This document shows positions 53,644 to 61,481 of a DNA stretch of 64,000 nt, one piece after another. The notes under the pieces are model-generated. The model saw only the letters and a list, made by a program, of their open reading frames with translations, made no database searches and had not been told where the DNA came from. The stretch is from [Clostridium] saccharolyticum WM1 (lineage in GTDB: Bacteria; Bacillota; Clostridia; Lachnospirales; Lachnospiraceae), in assembly GCF_000144625.1 (NCBI RefSeq), contig NC_014376.1:2976001-3040000 (forward strand), read 5' to 3'. The translations under genes were made by a program, and so were the position numbers. Each line of letters opens with the position of its first letter. Position 1 is the first letter of the stretch.

Positions 53644-53853
53644 CTAATCTACACTTTTAACTGCTTCAACAATATCTCCGATATCACAGTCAAGTATTTG
53701 ACAAATCTTGAGCAATACATCGAGAGATACGATTTCATTCTTTTTTAGTTTTGTAAATGTAGCAGGACTTATCTTCGCTGCTTTTCTTACTTCTACATTC
53801 GTCATGTCCTTATCAATTATCAATTTCCAAAGTCTTTTATAGCTTACGCCCAT
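53644..53853 (-). CDS. Small XRE-type regulator upstream of BREX
   Basis: 69 residues, essentially one Cro/CI helix-turn-helix (LWKLIIDKDMTNVEVRKAAKISPATFTKLKKNEIVSLDVLLKICQILDCDIGDI), of the short YozG-like type. It has its own promoter at 53932-53960 and AAGAGGTG before the ATG at 53853. The stop is only 1 bp from the shared operator of the BREX operon, so it might read into BREX or regulate it. It is a second candidate for the protein binding that operator. Confidence 0.8.
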   Translation of the reverse strand: MGVSYKRLWKLIIDKDMTNVEVRKAAKISPATFTKLKKNEIVSLDVLLKICQILDCDIGDIVEAVKSVD

Positions 53854-53931
53854 ATTTACACCTCTTCACAGCTAACAAATTTTGTGAAAGCCATATAGCT
53901 ACATTTGATCATACAAATACTACCAAACTCA

Positions 53932-53960
53932 ATTATATCAATAACGTTATAGTCTTTCAA
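53932..53960 (-). promoter_or_regulatory. Promoter of the small XRE gene
   Basis: Minus strand TTGAAA, 17-bp spacer, TATAAT with TGA before it. Both boxes are near consensus. Apart from this, the gene-free stretch 53854-54263 contains only AT-rich sequence and no feature that I can support. Confidence 0.65.
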
Positions 53961-54263
53961 TACAATCGTTCAATATCTCAAAAAAAATATCACAAATACG
54001 CAAATAATAAACAACCTATTGAACGGTGCTTTGCTGCTTTGCTGTACTTCACCATTAATCCTCTAGTACTCTGCCTTTATAATTGTTCTTTCTCTGATGT
54101 TAGATTAATTCTTAAAGTGAGTCCTTCTTGTCAGTCCATCATGAACCCCAGCTCAGTCCACGAAAAAAGCATAGTTCCCCCTTGGTGGAAAACTATAATT
54201 ATTTCACGACCGGCATACTGCTATTTTATAAAATATCGATTATGTCGAGCTCAACATAACAGG

Positions 54264-54351
54264 TATTATGTTCGGTAAGTTGTTATGTAGAGTAAAGGGT
54301 CGAAGTCGCTGTAGCGAAGCGATTTTCAACCCTTATGACTCTGCATAATAA
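54264..54351. repeat. Left 88-bp terminal inverted repeat of RIT element
   Basis: Inverted copy of 57636-57723 with 85 of 88 positions identical. It includes internal palindromes: TCGCT-GT-AGCGA, and in the other arm GGGT(C/T)GAA ... TTCAACCC. These are the likely recombination sites. Confidence 0.95.
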
Positions 54352-54355
54352 ACGG

Positions 54356-55378
54356 CTATTTCCCTTTGCCGAAATCTTTTAACCACGTTAGCAAGTCTGT
54401 ATTTTTAACCCAAGATGGAAATTCAGGTGCAGGAGAATCACCAAGCTTTTCTAAAGCTGCTCTTTTCATTTGAGTATTGGCGCTAGCGTAAATTTGTGTT
54501 GTATCAACACTAGCGTGCCCAAGAATATCCCGAATATAAATGATGTTTACTCCAGCTTGGAGTAGGTGCATTGCTTTTGTATGGCGCAGAACATGTGGAC
54601 TAATTGATTCAGGGAATGTTAATGATTGTGATGATGCAAGTTCAGCGTATTTATTTAAGATATAAGAAATCCCAGAACGTGTTAGCTTGGAATTGTGCCG
54701 ATTGCAAAATAAGGGATGATCTTGTTTTTCTGGAGCAAGTAGTCGATGCTCAATCATATATCTTTCCAATAGTTGAACTGTCCTTGGTAAGAGGGGTACT
54801 TCACGTGATTTTCTCCCTTTGCCAGTCAGGTGAACTTTGGCAGGGTTCTCTAAACGGATATTACGGACTGTTAAATCAGCTATTTCTTGAACCCTACCGC
54901 CAGTGTCATATAAAATGCACAATAATGCTAGATCACGTCGTCCTTCAGGCGTTGATGTATTTGGTTGTGCAAGCAGGAGCTTCATTTCTTCAACTGTGAG
55001 ATAAGTGACAACAGGTAGGCTCTTCTTTTTGGGTGGAATGTTTAAAACCTTTTGGCAGTTCAATAAATTTTGTGGTTGCTCCCCTTGAACATAACGAAAA
55101 AAAGACCGAATAGCCATCAATCTCTGATTTCTTGTAGATATGCCGCAGTGCCTTTCTTCCTCAAGCCACAACATGAACTGGGAAACTAAATCAGCATCGA
55201 TGTCTTTCATTGATATTTTCTCAATCGAAAGATTATGGACATCTCTGCAATACTTTAAAAGTAGCCGGAAAGTATCACAGTAGGATGATATTGTATTCTT
55301 ACTGACGTTTTTAAGACTTGGTAAATATGAAGTTAAATACTCGGTCAAGAGCTTTGAAAAATCTGTTGGTTTCATCAA
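54356..55378 (-). CDS. ritC: RIT tyrosine recombinase, third gene (RitC-like)
   Basis: 340 residues. A SAM-like N-terminal core-binding domain (about 1-105) and the catalytic domain with SPHVLRHTKAMHLLQ, DILGHASVDTTQIYAS (R-H-x-x-R ... H ... Y, tyrosine near 308), and an earlier arginine in TGGRVQEIADL. It overlaps the second recombinase by 4 bp (ATGA). It acts with the other two in recombination of the inverted repeats. Confidence 0.93.
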   Translation of the reverse strand: MMKPTDFSKLLTEYLTSYLPSLKNVSKNTISSYCDTFRLLLKYCRDVHNLSIEKISMKDIDADLVSQFMLWLEEERHCGISTRNQRLMAIRSFFRYVQGEQPQNLLNCQKVLNIPPKKKSLPVVTYLTVEEMKLLLAQPNTSTPEGRRDLALLCILYDTGGRVQEIADLTVRNIRLENPAKVHLTGKGRKSREVPLLPRTVQLLERYMIEHRLLAPEKQDHPLFCNRHNSKLTRSGISYILNKYAELASSQSLTFPESISPHVLRHTKAMHLLQAGVNIIYIRDILGHASVDTTQIYASANTQMKRAALEKLGDSPAPEFPSWVKNTDLLTWLKDFGKGK

Positions 55379-56358
55379 ATATCACCACCAATCTCAGGTA
55401 TGATATCCCCTAACTCATGCAGAAGGAGATCTGTCACTTGTGGGAACATATCTGCAGTAAGGCGTAAATAGTAAGCCGTTTCTTGCAAACCTTTGTGCCC
55501 TAAGTAGCTACTGAGATAAGGTAGCAATGCTGTAATATCAGCATCTTCTTCAACCCACTTCCTTAAACAATGAACAGCAAATGTGTGCCGCAGGTCATGC
55601 AGCCTTGGTCCATTTCCTCTGCCACCATGTGAGATTCCAGCCATCCACAACAGATCCCTATATACGTTATAAAAACATCGTTTTTCATAAACGTCATTGT
55701 GGACGTTTGGTAGATAGATAGCATCAGCCGATGAATGAACGTGTACAACTTCAGAATATGCGCGACATATATTTGTTATCTCAGGAGACATTGGTACTAA
55801 TCTATCTTTATCGAATTTCGAACCGTAAATGCTTAGAATACCATTATCTAAATCAACATTTTTAACAAGAAGCTGTTGTGCCTCAGAAAAGCGTAAACCA
55901 CAGAAGTATAGCAATCTTATAAATACAGGTACAACCAGATGCTTTGATGTCTTTCTTGATAATGTTTTAATGGTGTCAGCTTGAGTTAGAATTCCTTCGA
56001 TTTCTTTGTCGCTAAAAATGTAAGGTGAAAAAAGATGATCTCGCTTTGGTATTTCAGGAATAATATAGGCATTCATATCCATACGCTTCATATACAATCC
56101 CAGTTGGCGAATTATAATTGCTTTCATCCTAAGTGTCTGTTGGCTCTGAGTGGGATTTTGCTTTAACCAGGCTTCTACGACTTCTCTAGTAAGGACTTGA
56201 TCGTCCAAGCGAAATGCAATTGAAAATCTATCAAAGTTTTGCAGGTAAGTTGAAACACCATTGTACTGCAATCCTATTCCCCGTTTTTCGGCTATGAATT
56301 TCTCGATGGTATCTGCAAGAGGACCTGAAAATGAATTGACTATAATGGGCTTATTCAT
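55375..56358 (-). CDS. ritB: RIT tyrosine recombinase, second gene (RitB-like)
   Basis: 327 residues. An N-terminal core-binding domain and a catalytic domain with CGLRFSEAQQLL (first arginine), RLHDLRHTFAVHC and SYLGHKGLQETAYYL (tyrosine near 308). Overlaps the first recombinase gene by 8 bp and the third by 4 bp. The ATG at 56358 lies within the end of the preceding gene, consistent with coupled translation. Confidence 0.93.
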   Translation of the reverse strand: MNKPIIVNSFSGPLADTIEKFIAEKRGIGLQYNGVSTYLQNFDRFSIAFRLDDQVLTREVVEAWLKQNPTQSQQTLRMKAIIIRQLGLYMKRMDMNAYIIPEIPKRDHLFSPYIFSDKEIEGILTQADTIKTLSRKTSKHLVVPVFIRLLYFCGLRFSEAQQLLVKNVDLDNGILSIYGSKFDKDRLVPMSPEITNICRAYSEVVHVHSSADAIYLPNVHNDVYEKRCFYNVYRDLLWMAGISHGGRGNGPRLHDLRHTFAVHCLRKWVEEDADITALLPYLSSYLGHKGLQETAYYLRLTADMFPQVTDLLLHELGDIIPEIGGDI

Positions 56359-57574
56359 TTTCAGCCACCTCCCGACTTACCAGTGCACACTTACGCAAAT
56401 TCTCTATGTCAATGTGTAAGTATGGCTTGGTCGATTCAACAGTTGTATGGCCAAGAATACTTGAAATTATCTCCAATGGAACATCTTGTTCAAGCAATCT
56501 ACTTGCTAAGGTGTGTCTTAAAGAATGTAGCCCATGATGCTTAGCTGTTTTTAATGGAATGCCTGCTTTTACAAGATACTGCGTTATCAGATAGTGACCA
56601 TTTTTCATTCGATCAAAGGGCTGAATATGTTTGAGAAAAAGATAGGGTTCGTTTGACTTAGGTCTTCCGTATTTCAAATAATCAATAATAGCCATTCCCA
56701 AATCTTCGACAATGGGCAAGTTGACAGAAATACCCGTTTTTTGTTGAACAAATTCTATTCTACTTTCAGACCAGTTTATATTTTCTAATTTCAGATTTAA
56801 AACATCAGATGTTCTTAATCCAAGCTGTGTTACAAGAAATATCAAGGCATAATCTCTCTTGCCTTTTGGATTTCCCCTATCAATCACCGACAATAGCTGT
56901 TCGATATCATTTGCACTCCAAACAGAGGGAATTCTATCTTGTTTTGGATAGTAAAGAGTCGGAACTGATTTTGAAAGATCATCTTTTCTTTGACCACTAA
57001 AATATAACGATTTAAAGAATACTCTTAAGCTTTCAAGATATTGATCAGAAGTCTTTTTGCTGTACCCCGCAAGCCCTGTTACAAAAGAAGAGATATGCTG
57101 CGGAGTAATATCATTACAAGCATCGACACCAGAACCAGTAAGGTGTTCAAAGAATTTATGAATCACTCGTATTCGGCGTTGGATGGTTTGATCTGCATTA
57201 TTCCTTTTTTTACAATGATCCGTGAAACTCAAGATAGCTTGTCGAAAATCTTCAGACATGAACGGCTGCAACTTTCCGTTATGGGTAAGAAGTCTTCCAA
57301 AAATATGATAATCACCAAGAACACGCAGAGCCCGTATCATCGCACGAGCAATTCTACTATTGGGAATTCTTTCTGGATAGTCAAAGAGCTCTTTGAGAAA
57401 TTGTGCAGCTATTTGCTCTTTATAAAATAGTTCTTGCTTGTTTTCCGAGTAACTCTTAAATGCTTGCCAGGTGTCGTTGAAATTCTCAAGTGTTTCCTTC
57501 TCATACTTTAGCGACTCACATTCACTAGATACAGCATGAATCAGTTCATTTAGTTTCATTTGATTATGTGCCAT
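56351..57574 (-). CDS. ritA: RIT tyrosine recombinase, first gene (RitA-like)
   Basis: 407 residues from the ATG at 57574 (GGAGG 7 nt before; the frame is open to 57652 but that form has no ribosome site and begins in the inverted repeat). Core-binding domain (about 100-190) and catalytic domain with LGLRTSDVLNLKLEN, GLHSLRHTLASRLLEQ and SILGHTTVESTKPYLHI. First gene of the trio, with a probable -10 (TATAAT) at about 57624-57629 near the right repeat. Confidence 0.92.
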   Translation of the reverse strand: MAHNQMKLNELIHAVSSECESLKYEKETLENFNDTWQAFKSYSENKQELFYKEQIAAQFLKELFDYPERIPNSRIARAMIRALRVLGDYHIFGRLLTHNGKLQPFMSEDFRQAILSFTDHCKKRNNADQTIQRRIRVIHKFFEHLTGSGVDACNDITPQHISSFVTGLAGYSKKTSDQYLESLRVFFKSLYFSGQRKDDLSKSVPTLYYPKQDRIPSVWSANDIEQLLSVIDRGNPKGKRDYALIFLVTQLGLRTSDVLNLKLENINWSESRIEFVQQKTGISVNLPIVEDLGMAIIDYLKYGRPKSNEPYLFLKHIQPFDRMKNGHYLITQYLVKAGIPLKTAKHHGLHSLRHTLASRLLEQDVPLEIISSILGHTTVESTKPYLHIDIENLRKCALVSREVAENE

Positions 57575-57635
57575 AAGCTGACCTCCGTATAATTTATTTG
57601 GGCTTGAATTCACCCTAAATGAATTATACCGAGAA

Positions 57636-57723
57636 TTATTATGCGTAGTCATAAGGGTTGAAAATCGCTTCGCTACAGCGACTTCAACCCTTTACTCTAC
57701 ATAACAACTTACCGAACATAATA
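57636..57723. repeat. Right 88-bp terminal inverted repeat of RIT element
   Basis: Inverted copy of 54264-54351 (three mismatches). The outer end supplies the last five codons and the stop codon of the HTH gene at 57709-57963. Confidence 0.95.
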
Positions 57724-57963
57724 TCGATTTGAAGAATTGCTGCCATTCTCCCTATAGCGGCATTCCTTACGAAGCAATCCACACTTCAACAAATCATTTA
57801 GAGCTCGTTTTACTGTACTGACTGACATTGAAGTATCTCTAGCAATGGTTTTTATGGCTGGCCAACATTCGCCTTCTGCATTGCTTCTGTCTTTCAAATA
57901 CATATATACTGCTTTGGCTCTAGAGGGTATTTCTTCTCGGTATAGATTCCCAAAGAAACTCAA
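57709..57963 (-). CDS. HTH_36-type DNA-binding protein, 3' end rebuilt by RIT insertion
   Basis: About 84 residues. A winged helix-turn-helix of the replication-initiator-like HTH_36 type: SRAKAVYMYLKDRSNAEGECWPAIKTIARDTSMSVSTVKRALNDLLKCGLLRKE. The GTG at 57972 would abut its AGGAG, so the TTG at 57963 (6 nt after AGGAGGTG) is preferred. The last codons (NRYYVR) and stop lie in the RIT inverted repeat. The sequence beyond the left end of the RIT, read in the same frame, would continue NRYTCYVELD and end after about 15 codons, so the original C terminus was slightly different. Begins close after the coupling-protein gene. Confidence 0.75.
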   Translation of the reverse strand: MSFFGNLYREEIPSRAKAVYMYLKDRSNAEGECWPAIKTIARDTSMSVSTVKRALNDLLKCGLLRKECRYRENGSNSSNRYYVR

Positions 57964-57975
57964 CCGCTTCACCTC

Positions 57976-59823
57976 CTATGTTCTAATAATTGCTTTTCGT
58001 TTCACGACTGATTCATCTCTTGAATCCATCGCAGGAGAATGGAGCGTCCCACCCCGCTTGCCGTTTTCAGTAGTTTCGTCATCAGCGGCTTCATCATCCA
58101 AATCAAGAGCCATAGTATGTCTCACTATATTTTCTTCAAGCTCCTCTTTATCAGCGTAGTACACTTTACGATGGGACTTTTCCTCGGTTTCATATATCTT
58201 TTCAAAGGTAATCCCCCAGTCCAAGAAGAGCTTCAGCTTTGTTTTCATCGGATGCACGCCGGTTTTCATGACAACAAAGTTTCCTTTGGGTAATGCCTTT
58301 AGTTCATCCGCTGTGAGAAGTGGTCTTTCTATCATCTGCAAACTTTGAGACGGATCATTCTTACCTCGACTAATGCTGCCACTCATAACAGTTCTGCTGC
58401 CAAGAGCCTTAGAGAGCACCTGAGCAGTTTCTGAGTTGGGAGCAAAGCCACCGAAGATGGTAAGCTGACAGTTATCTGTTATGATTTGACTGCCTTCTTT
58501 TCCATAGTTTCTATCGAGCTGAGCGAATGACTGAATAATTGGGATCACCGATATCCGTCTCGACCTACCAGCAGACAGCATCATCTCAAAAGACTCAATC
58601 TTTGGGATGGTCCCAATTTCATCTGCGTATATCATCACTCTATTTGGGAGCTTACCACCGTTTTCATCTGCCACAGTAAGCATCTCTCGGTAAAACTGTT
58701 GTAAGAATAGCGACACCATAAAGTACTTTGTGTTATCTTCCTCCGGGAGAATAAGAAAGATTGCTGATTTCTCGTTACAGAAAGTTTCCGCATCAATCGC
58801 CGTATCAAAACATAGAATCTGTTCCATCTCAGAATCCAAAAATGCATTAAGCCTTGATAGTACCGTTGAGAGCACAGATGCCATAGCTTGTTCAGCCGAA
58901 TTAAGAGCTGCTCCAGCGAACCACTTTGCCTTATGGGTTGGTGGCAGCTTATCCATTAAAAGTTGAAATTGACTTTTCCCTTTGATCTTGCTCGGTGCCA
59001 TAAGGTCTTGCACCATTTTGAAGACTGAAATGATGTGCCGCTTGTCGACCTTTTTGCCGTCCTCAATTGTTGGTGGGAGAAATTCGGCAATCAAGAGGAT
59101 CACCGAAGTGAGGAGCCCCTCTGCCGCATCATAGAAGAATGCATTCTGCCCCATAGCTGCATTGTTCCCATCGGTTGAAATAATCGTTTTAGAAATGATT
59201 TTCGCATACTTTTCAGCCTTTGCTTTCGCTGAGTAATTGCTGTTATCCTCACGATGCAAATCCATATACTTGTTGACCAGGTGGAGCAGGTTATTCCCAT
59301 CACTTCTGGTTGGGTTACGCAAATCAATGACGGCGATGTTGTAACCATAGTTTTCTTTCGCAATCATCCCATAATTTCTGGCAAGATCGCCCTTGGTGTC
59401 AGTTGTGATAAACGACATTCCACTGGCACAGGCATATTCTAGATTCGGATATAGAAAATATGCCGTCTTACCAACGCCTGCTGCACCAATCATTAAACAG
59501 TGGACATCTCCAGGATCCACAATGCTTGTCACTATGTTATTTGATCCTTTGCACCCAACAATAAGCCCTTGTATCGGATTGCCTCTTTCATCAACTGGCA
59601 GGTTAATGCCTTGCCTCCACTCCTTCACCTTGAAAGGAATGTGATGATAGGTGTTTTCTATTTCCTTCTTCGTTGCAAATCTTGCGACACCATGCTGTCC
59701 ATCCCCTACGGTTTTCGATTTGATGCCGTTCAAGGTATAGTAATGGGCAAGCAATGACAGTCCGCCGATAATGGAGAACATAATGGCGGCAGCTGCGATT
59801 AACATATAAACTTGTGAACTCAT
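57976..59823 (-). CDS. VirD4/TraG-type type IV coupling protein
   Basis: 615 residues. One N-terminal membrane segment (about 7-27), Walker A GAAGVGKT at 113-120 and Walker B VMIYADEIG near 420 in a TraG/VirD4 ATPase domain. These proteins link the relaxase-DNA complex to the type IV secretion channel for conjugation. It is somewhat short, and with a single membrane segment, but otherwise complete. It lies between the primase-like protein and the HTH gene. No secretion-channel genes are in the window; they may lie further right or be provided in trans. Confidence 0.92.
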   Translation of the reverse strand: MSSQVYMLIAAAAIMFSIIGGLSLLAHYYTLNGIKSKTVGDGQHGVARFATKKEIENTYHHIPFKVKEWRQGINLPVDERGNPIQGLIVGCKGSNNIVTSIVDPGDVHCLMIGAAGVGKTAYFLYPNLEYACASGMSFITTDTKGDLARNYGMIAKENYGYNIAVIDLRNPTRSDGNNLLHLVNKYMDLHREDNSNYSAKAKAEKYAKIISKTIISTDGNNAAMGQNAFFYDAAEGLLTSVILLIAEFLPPTIEDGKKVDKRHIISVFKMVQDLMAPSKIKGKSQFQLLMDKLPPTHKAKWFAGAALNSAEQAMASVLSTVLSRLNAFLDSEMEQILCFDTAIDAETFCNEKSAIFLILPEEDNTKYFMVSLFLQQFYREMLTVADENGGKLPNRVMIYADEIGTIPKIESFEMMLSAGRSRRISVIPIIQSFAQLDRNYGKEGSQIITDNCQLTIFGGFAPNSETAQVLSKALGSRTVMSGSISRGKNDPSQSLQMIERPLLTADELKALPKGNFVVMKTGVHPMKTKLKLFLDWGITFEKIYETEEKSHRKVYYADKEELEENIVRHTMALDLDDEAADDETTENGKRGGTLHSPAMDSRDESVVKRKAIIRT

Positions 59824-59876
59824 TTTTCACTTCCTTTCCGTACAAAGAGGCACAGGAATTCCCATGCCTCATCCGA

Positions 59877-61280
59877 TCATGCCATTTTTAGAACAGTTGC
59901 TTGTACCTGCTTTTGCTCATGGAGCTCTAACTTAATTGTGGCTTTTAAGAGTTCTAACGCTACGCCAAAGTACCCATAAGCACAGTTCATCTTTTCTGTT
60001 TCGTCTATGATTCTTGCTGGCTTTTCAATTTTCGAAAACAATTCAAATACTTCTGTGAGTTTCGGATCCCAGCGGCTCCGATTTAGATATGCACGGAATT
60101 GCTCACTCATGCTTTGAATAATTTCTTCAGCCGTAATTGGATTTCCCATTTGTCCGTGTTCTCGCATAGCTAGACATAAAAAAACGGCTGTTGCTAACTT
60201 CATAGCTTCAGCCGGATGCTCATTTAGGTTGCGAACTTGTTTCAGTATCTGCTCCCCATCTGAATACTCGATATGTGTGGTATTCATATCTTTAACGATT
60301 AGCAAGATTTCCTCGCAAAGCTCGTTTTTGAATTGGTGCTGAGGATGTTCTTCAGCCGGAATAGCAGTGCTGTTATGCGCTGCCTTTAAATCTTCATTCC
60401 AGTCTTTAAAGCAAGGTACTAACCTACTACAGTATAGATTTCTCTCTGCCAGCATATCTTCAATTTTCTCGCTGGCTTCAATGCCAGCTGAATCATGATC
60501 CAAACACAAAACTACATGGGCTAGTTCCGCATTGTTCTCAATGGATTTAAAAATAGATTGCTCGGATATCCCACAAAGGGCAAGGTAACTATGCTTCTTC
60601 CAGTCTGAATTCTTATGGACTGTGATAAAGGATAGCAGATCGATTGGCGCTTCAAACACATACAATCGATCACTAATCCCCATGTAATGAAAGCTATAGC
60701 ACGGATTACTATTATCAATGTTCCCCTTAAAGCCTTTCCCTTCCGTGTAGAGACCTCTTTTATGCGCATGGCGTGGCACTCCATTTTCATCGTAGCCAAC
60801 AAAAATGGCATTATGATATTCCTTTGATCCATCCACAGAAGGCTCCTTGCTTTCATAAATGAGCTTTTCTCTGGCGAAGAAGCTCACCACTTCACGATCA
60901 ATCAGTCGATGCTTTATTAGATATGCGAATACTCTTCGCATGTCATTATTGCTCGGTGGAAGTGCAAAGGGCTTTCTGAATATGTCCCGGTCTTCTGCCT
61001 TGGCATATGGTACACCTTGCTCACCGTTTAGAAGCATCGTAACTGCATCAGGAAATGATTTGCCATAATAGTTTTGAACGAAATCAATGGCAAGACCACC
61101 TTCCTTCGTTGCGTGGTCGAACCATTCATTCCCTCTCACAGTTATACTGTGATTGCTTTGAAGACGCTTTTCTCTTCCGGAAGGCAATAGTGTTTCACCT
61201 TGCATTTTTAGGAATATGGCAAGATCCACGCTATTAGCTCTTTGCTTTTGTTCATCGGTAAAGTGAATGTATGTCCCCAT
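59877..61280 (-). CDS. DUF3991/TOPRIM primase-like protein
   Basis: 467 residues. The N terminus includes a CHC2-like/DUF3991 region (WFDHATKEGGLAIDFVQNYYGKSFPDAV, about 52-80), followed by a TOPRIM domain with YVFEAPIDLLSFI (E near 212) and VVLCLDHDSAGIEA (DxD near 258). The C-terminal region is helical. Such proteins act in mobile elements as DNA primase-like or replication factors. TAGGAGG precedes the ATG at 61280. Next to the coupling protein (53-bp gap) and the small basic ORF. Confidence 0.83.
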   Translation of the reverse strand: MGTYIHFTDEQKQRANSVDLAIFLKMQGETLLPSGREKRLQSNHSITVRGNEWFDHATKEGGLAIDFVQNYYGKSFPDAVTMLLNGEQGVPYAKAEDRDIFRKPFALPPSNNDMRRVFAYLIKHRLIDREVVSFFAREKLIYESKEPSVDGSKEYHNAIFVGYDENGVPRHAHKRGLYTEGKGFKGNIDNSNPCYSFHYMGISDRLYVFEAPIDLLSFITVHKNSDWKKHSYLALCGISEQSIFKSIENNAELAHVVLCLDHDSAGIEASEKIEDMLAERNLYCSRLVPCFKDWNEDLKAAHNSTAIPAEEHPQHQFKNELCEEILLIVKDMNTTHIEYSDGEQILKQVRNLNEHPAEAMKLATAVFLCLAMREHGQMGNPITAEEIIQSMSEQFRAYLNRSRWDPKLTEVFELFSKIEKPARIIDETEKMNCAYGYFGVALELLKATIKLELHEQKQVQATVLKMA

Positions 61281-61290
61281 AATGTTCCTC

Positions 61291-61422
61291 CTACTGTTTT
61301 CTACTTCCTATACGATGAAACGCCGTCCTTTTTACCGGACGGCGTTTCATGTAGGGATTGATATTTTGCTTTTCATTATTTCTATAGATAGGATTTGACT
61401 TAGTTTTATGGCTTTTCTTCAT
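61291..61422 (-). CDS. Small basic ORF (43 aa) between relaxase and primase-like gene
   Basis: 43 codons, very basic (14 Lys/Arg plus 3 His), starting MKKSHKTKSNP and ending HRIGSRKQ, with GGAGAGG 4 nt before the ATG at 61422. The stop is 10 bp upstream of the primase-like start. The codons of the middle part form a perfect 14-bp DNA hairpin, so the ORF may instead be an accident of a regulatory or transfer site. Too short for ordinary gene finding. Confidence 0.45.
   Translation of the reverse strand: MKKSHKTKSNPIYRNNEKQNINPYMKRRPVKRTAFHRIGSRKQ
61315..61350. other. Perfect 14-bp inverted repeat near the relaxase gene
   Basis: ATGAAACGCCGTCC and GGACGGCGTTTCAT around an 8-nt loop. There is no T-run on either side, so it is not an ordinary terminator. 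It could be part of an origin of transfer, an operator, or an RNA control element before the primase-like gene. Confidence 0.6.
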
Positions 61423-61481
61423 TTGACCTCTCCTCTCGGTTTCTAAGCACACTTATCTGCGTCTTGATTTAAATCGCATTC

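Larger units (their letters stand above)
54264..57723 (-). mobile_element. RIT element (recombinase in trio), 3460 bp
   Basis: Three overlapping tyrosine recombinase genes on one strand, with no other gene, lie inside 88-bp near-perfect inverted repeats. This is the layout of RIT elements (ritA, ritB, ritC). Both repeats are intact, all three genes have full catalytic motifs, and overlaps suggest tight translational coupling, so the element may be active. It is inserted at the 3' end of a small HTH gene of the transfer region (57709-57963). I see no obvious target-site duplication. Confidence 0.9.

Noticed and set aside
54039..54278. Plus-strand ORF ending in the left RIT repeat
   Set aside because: Its ending resembles the HTH gene only because the inverted repeat carries the same bases; no domain and poor start context.
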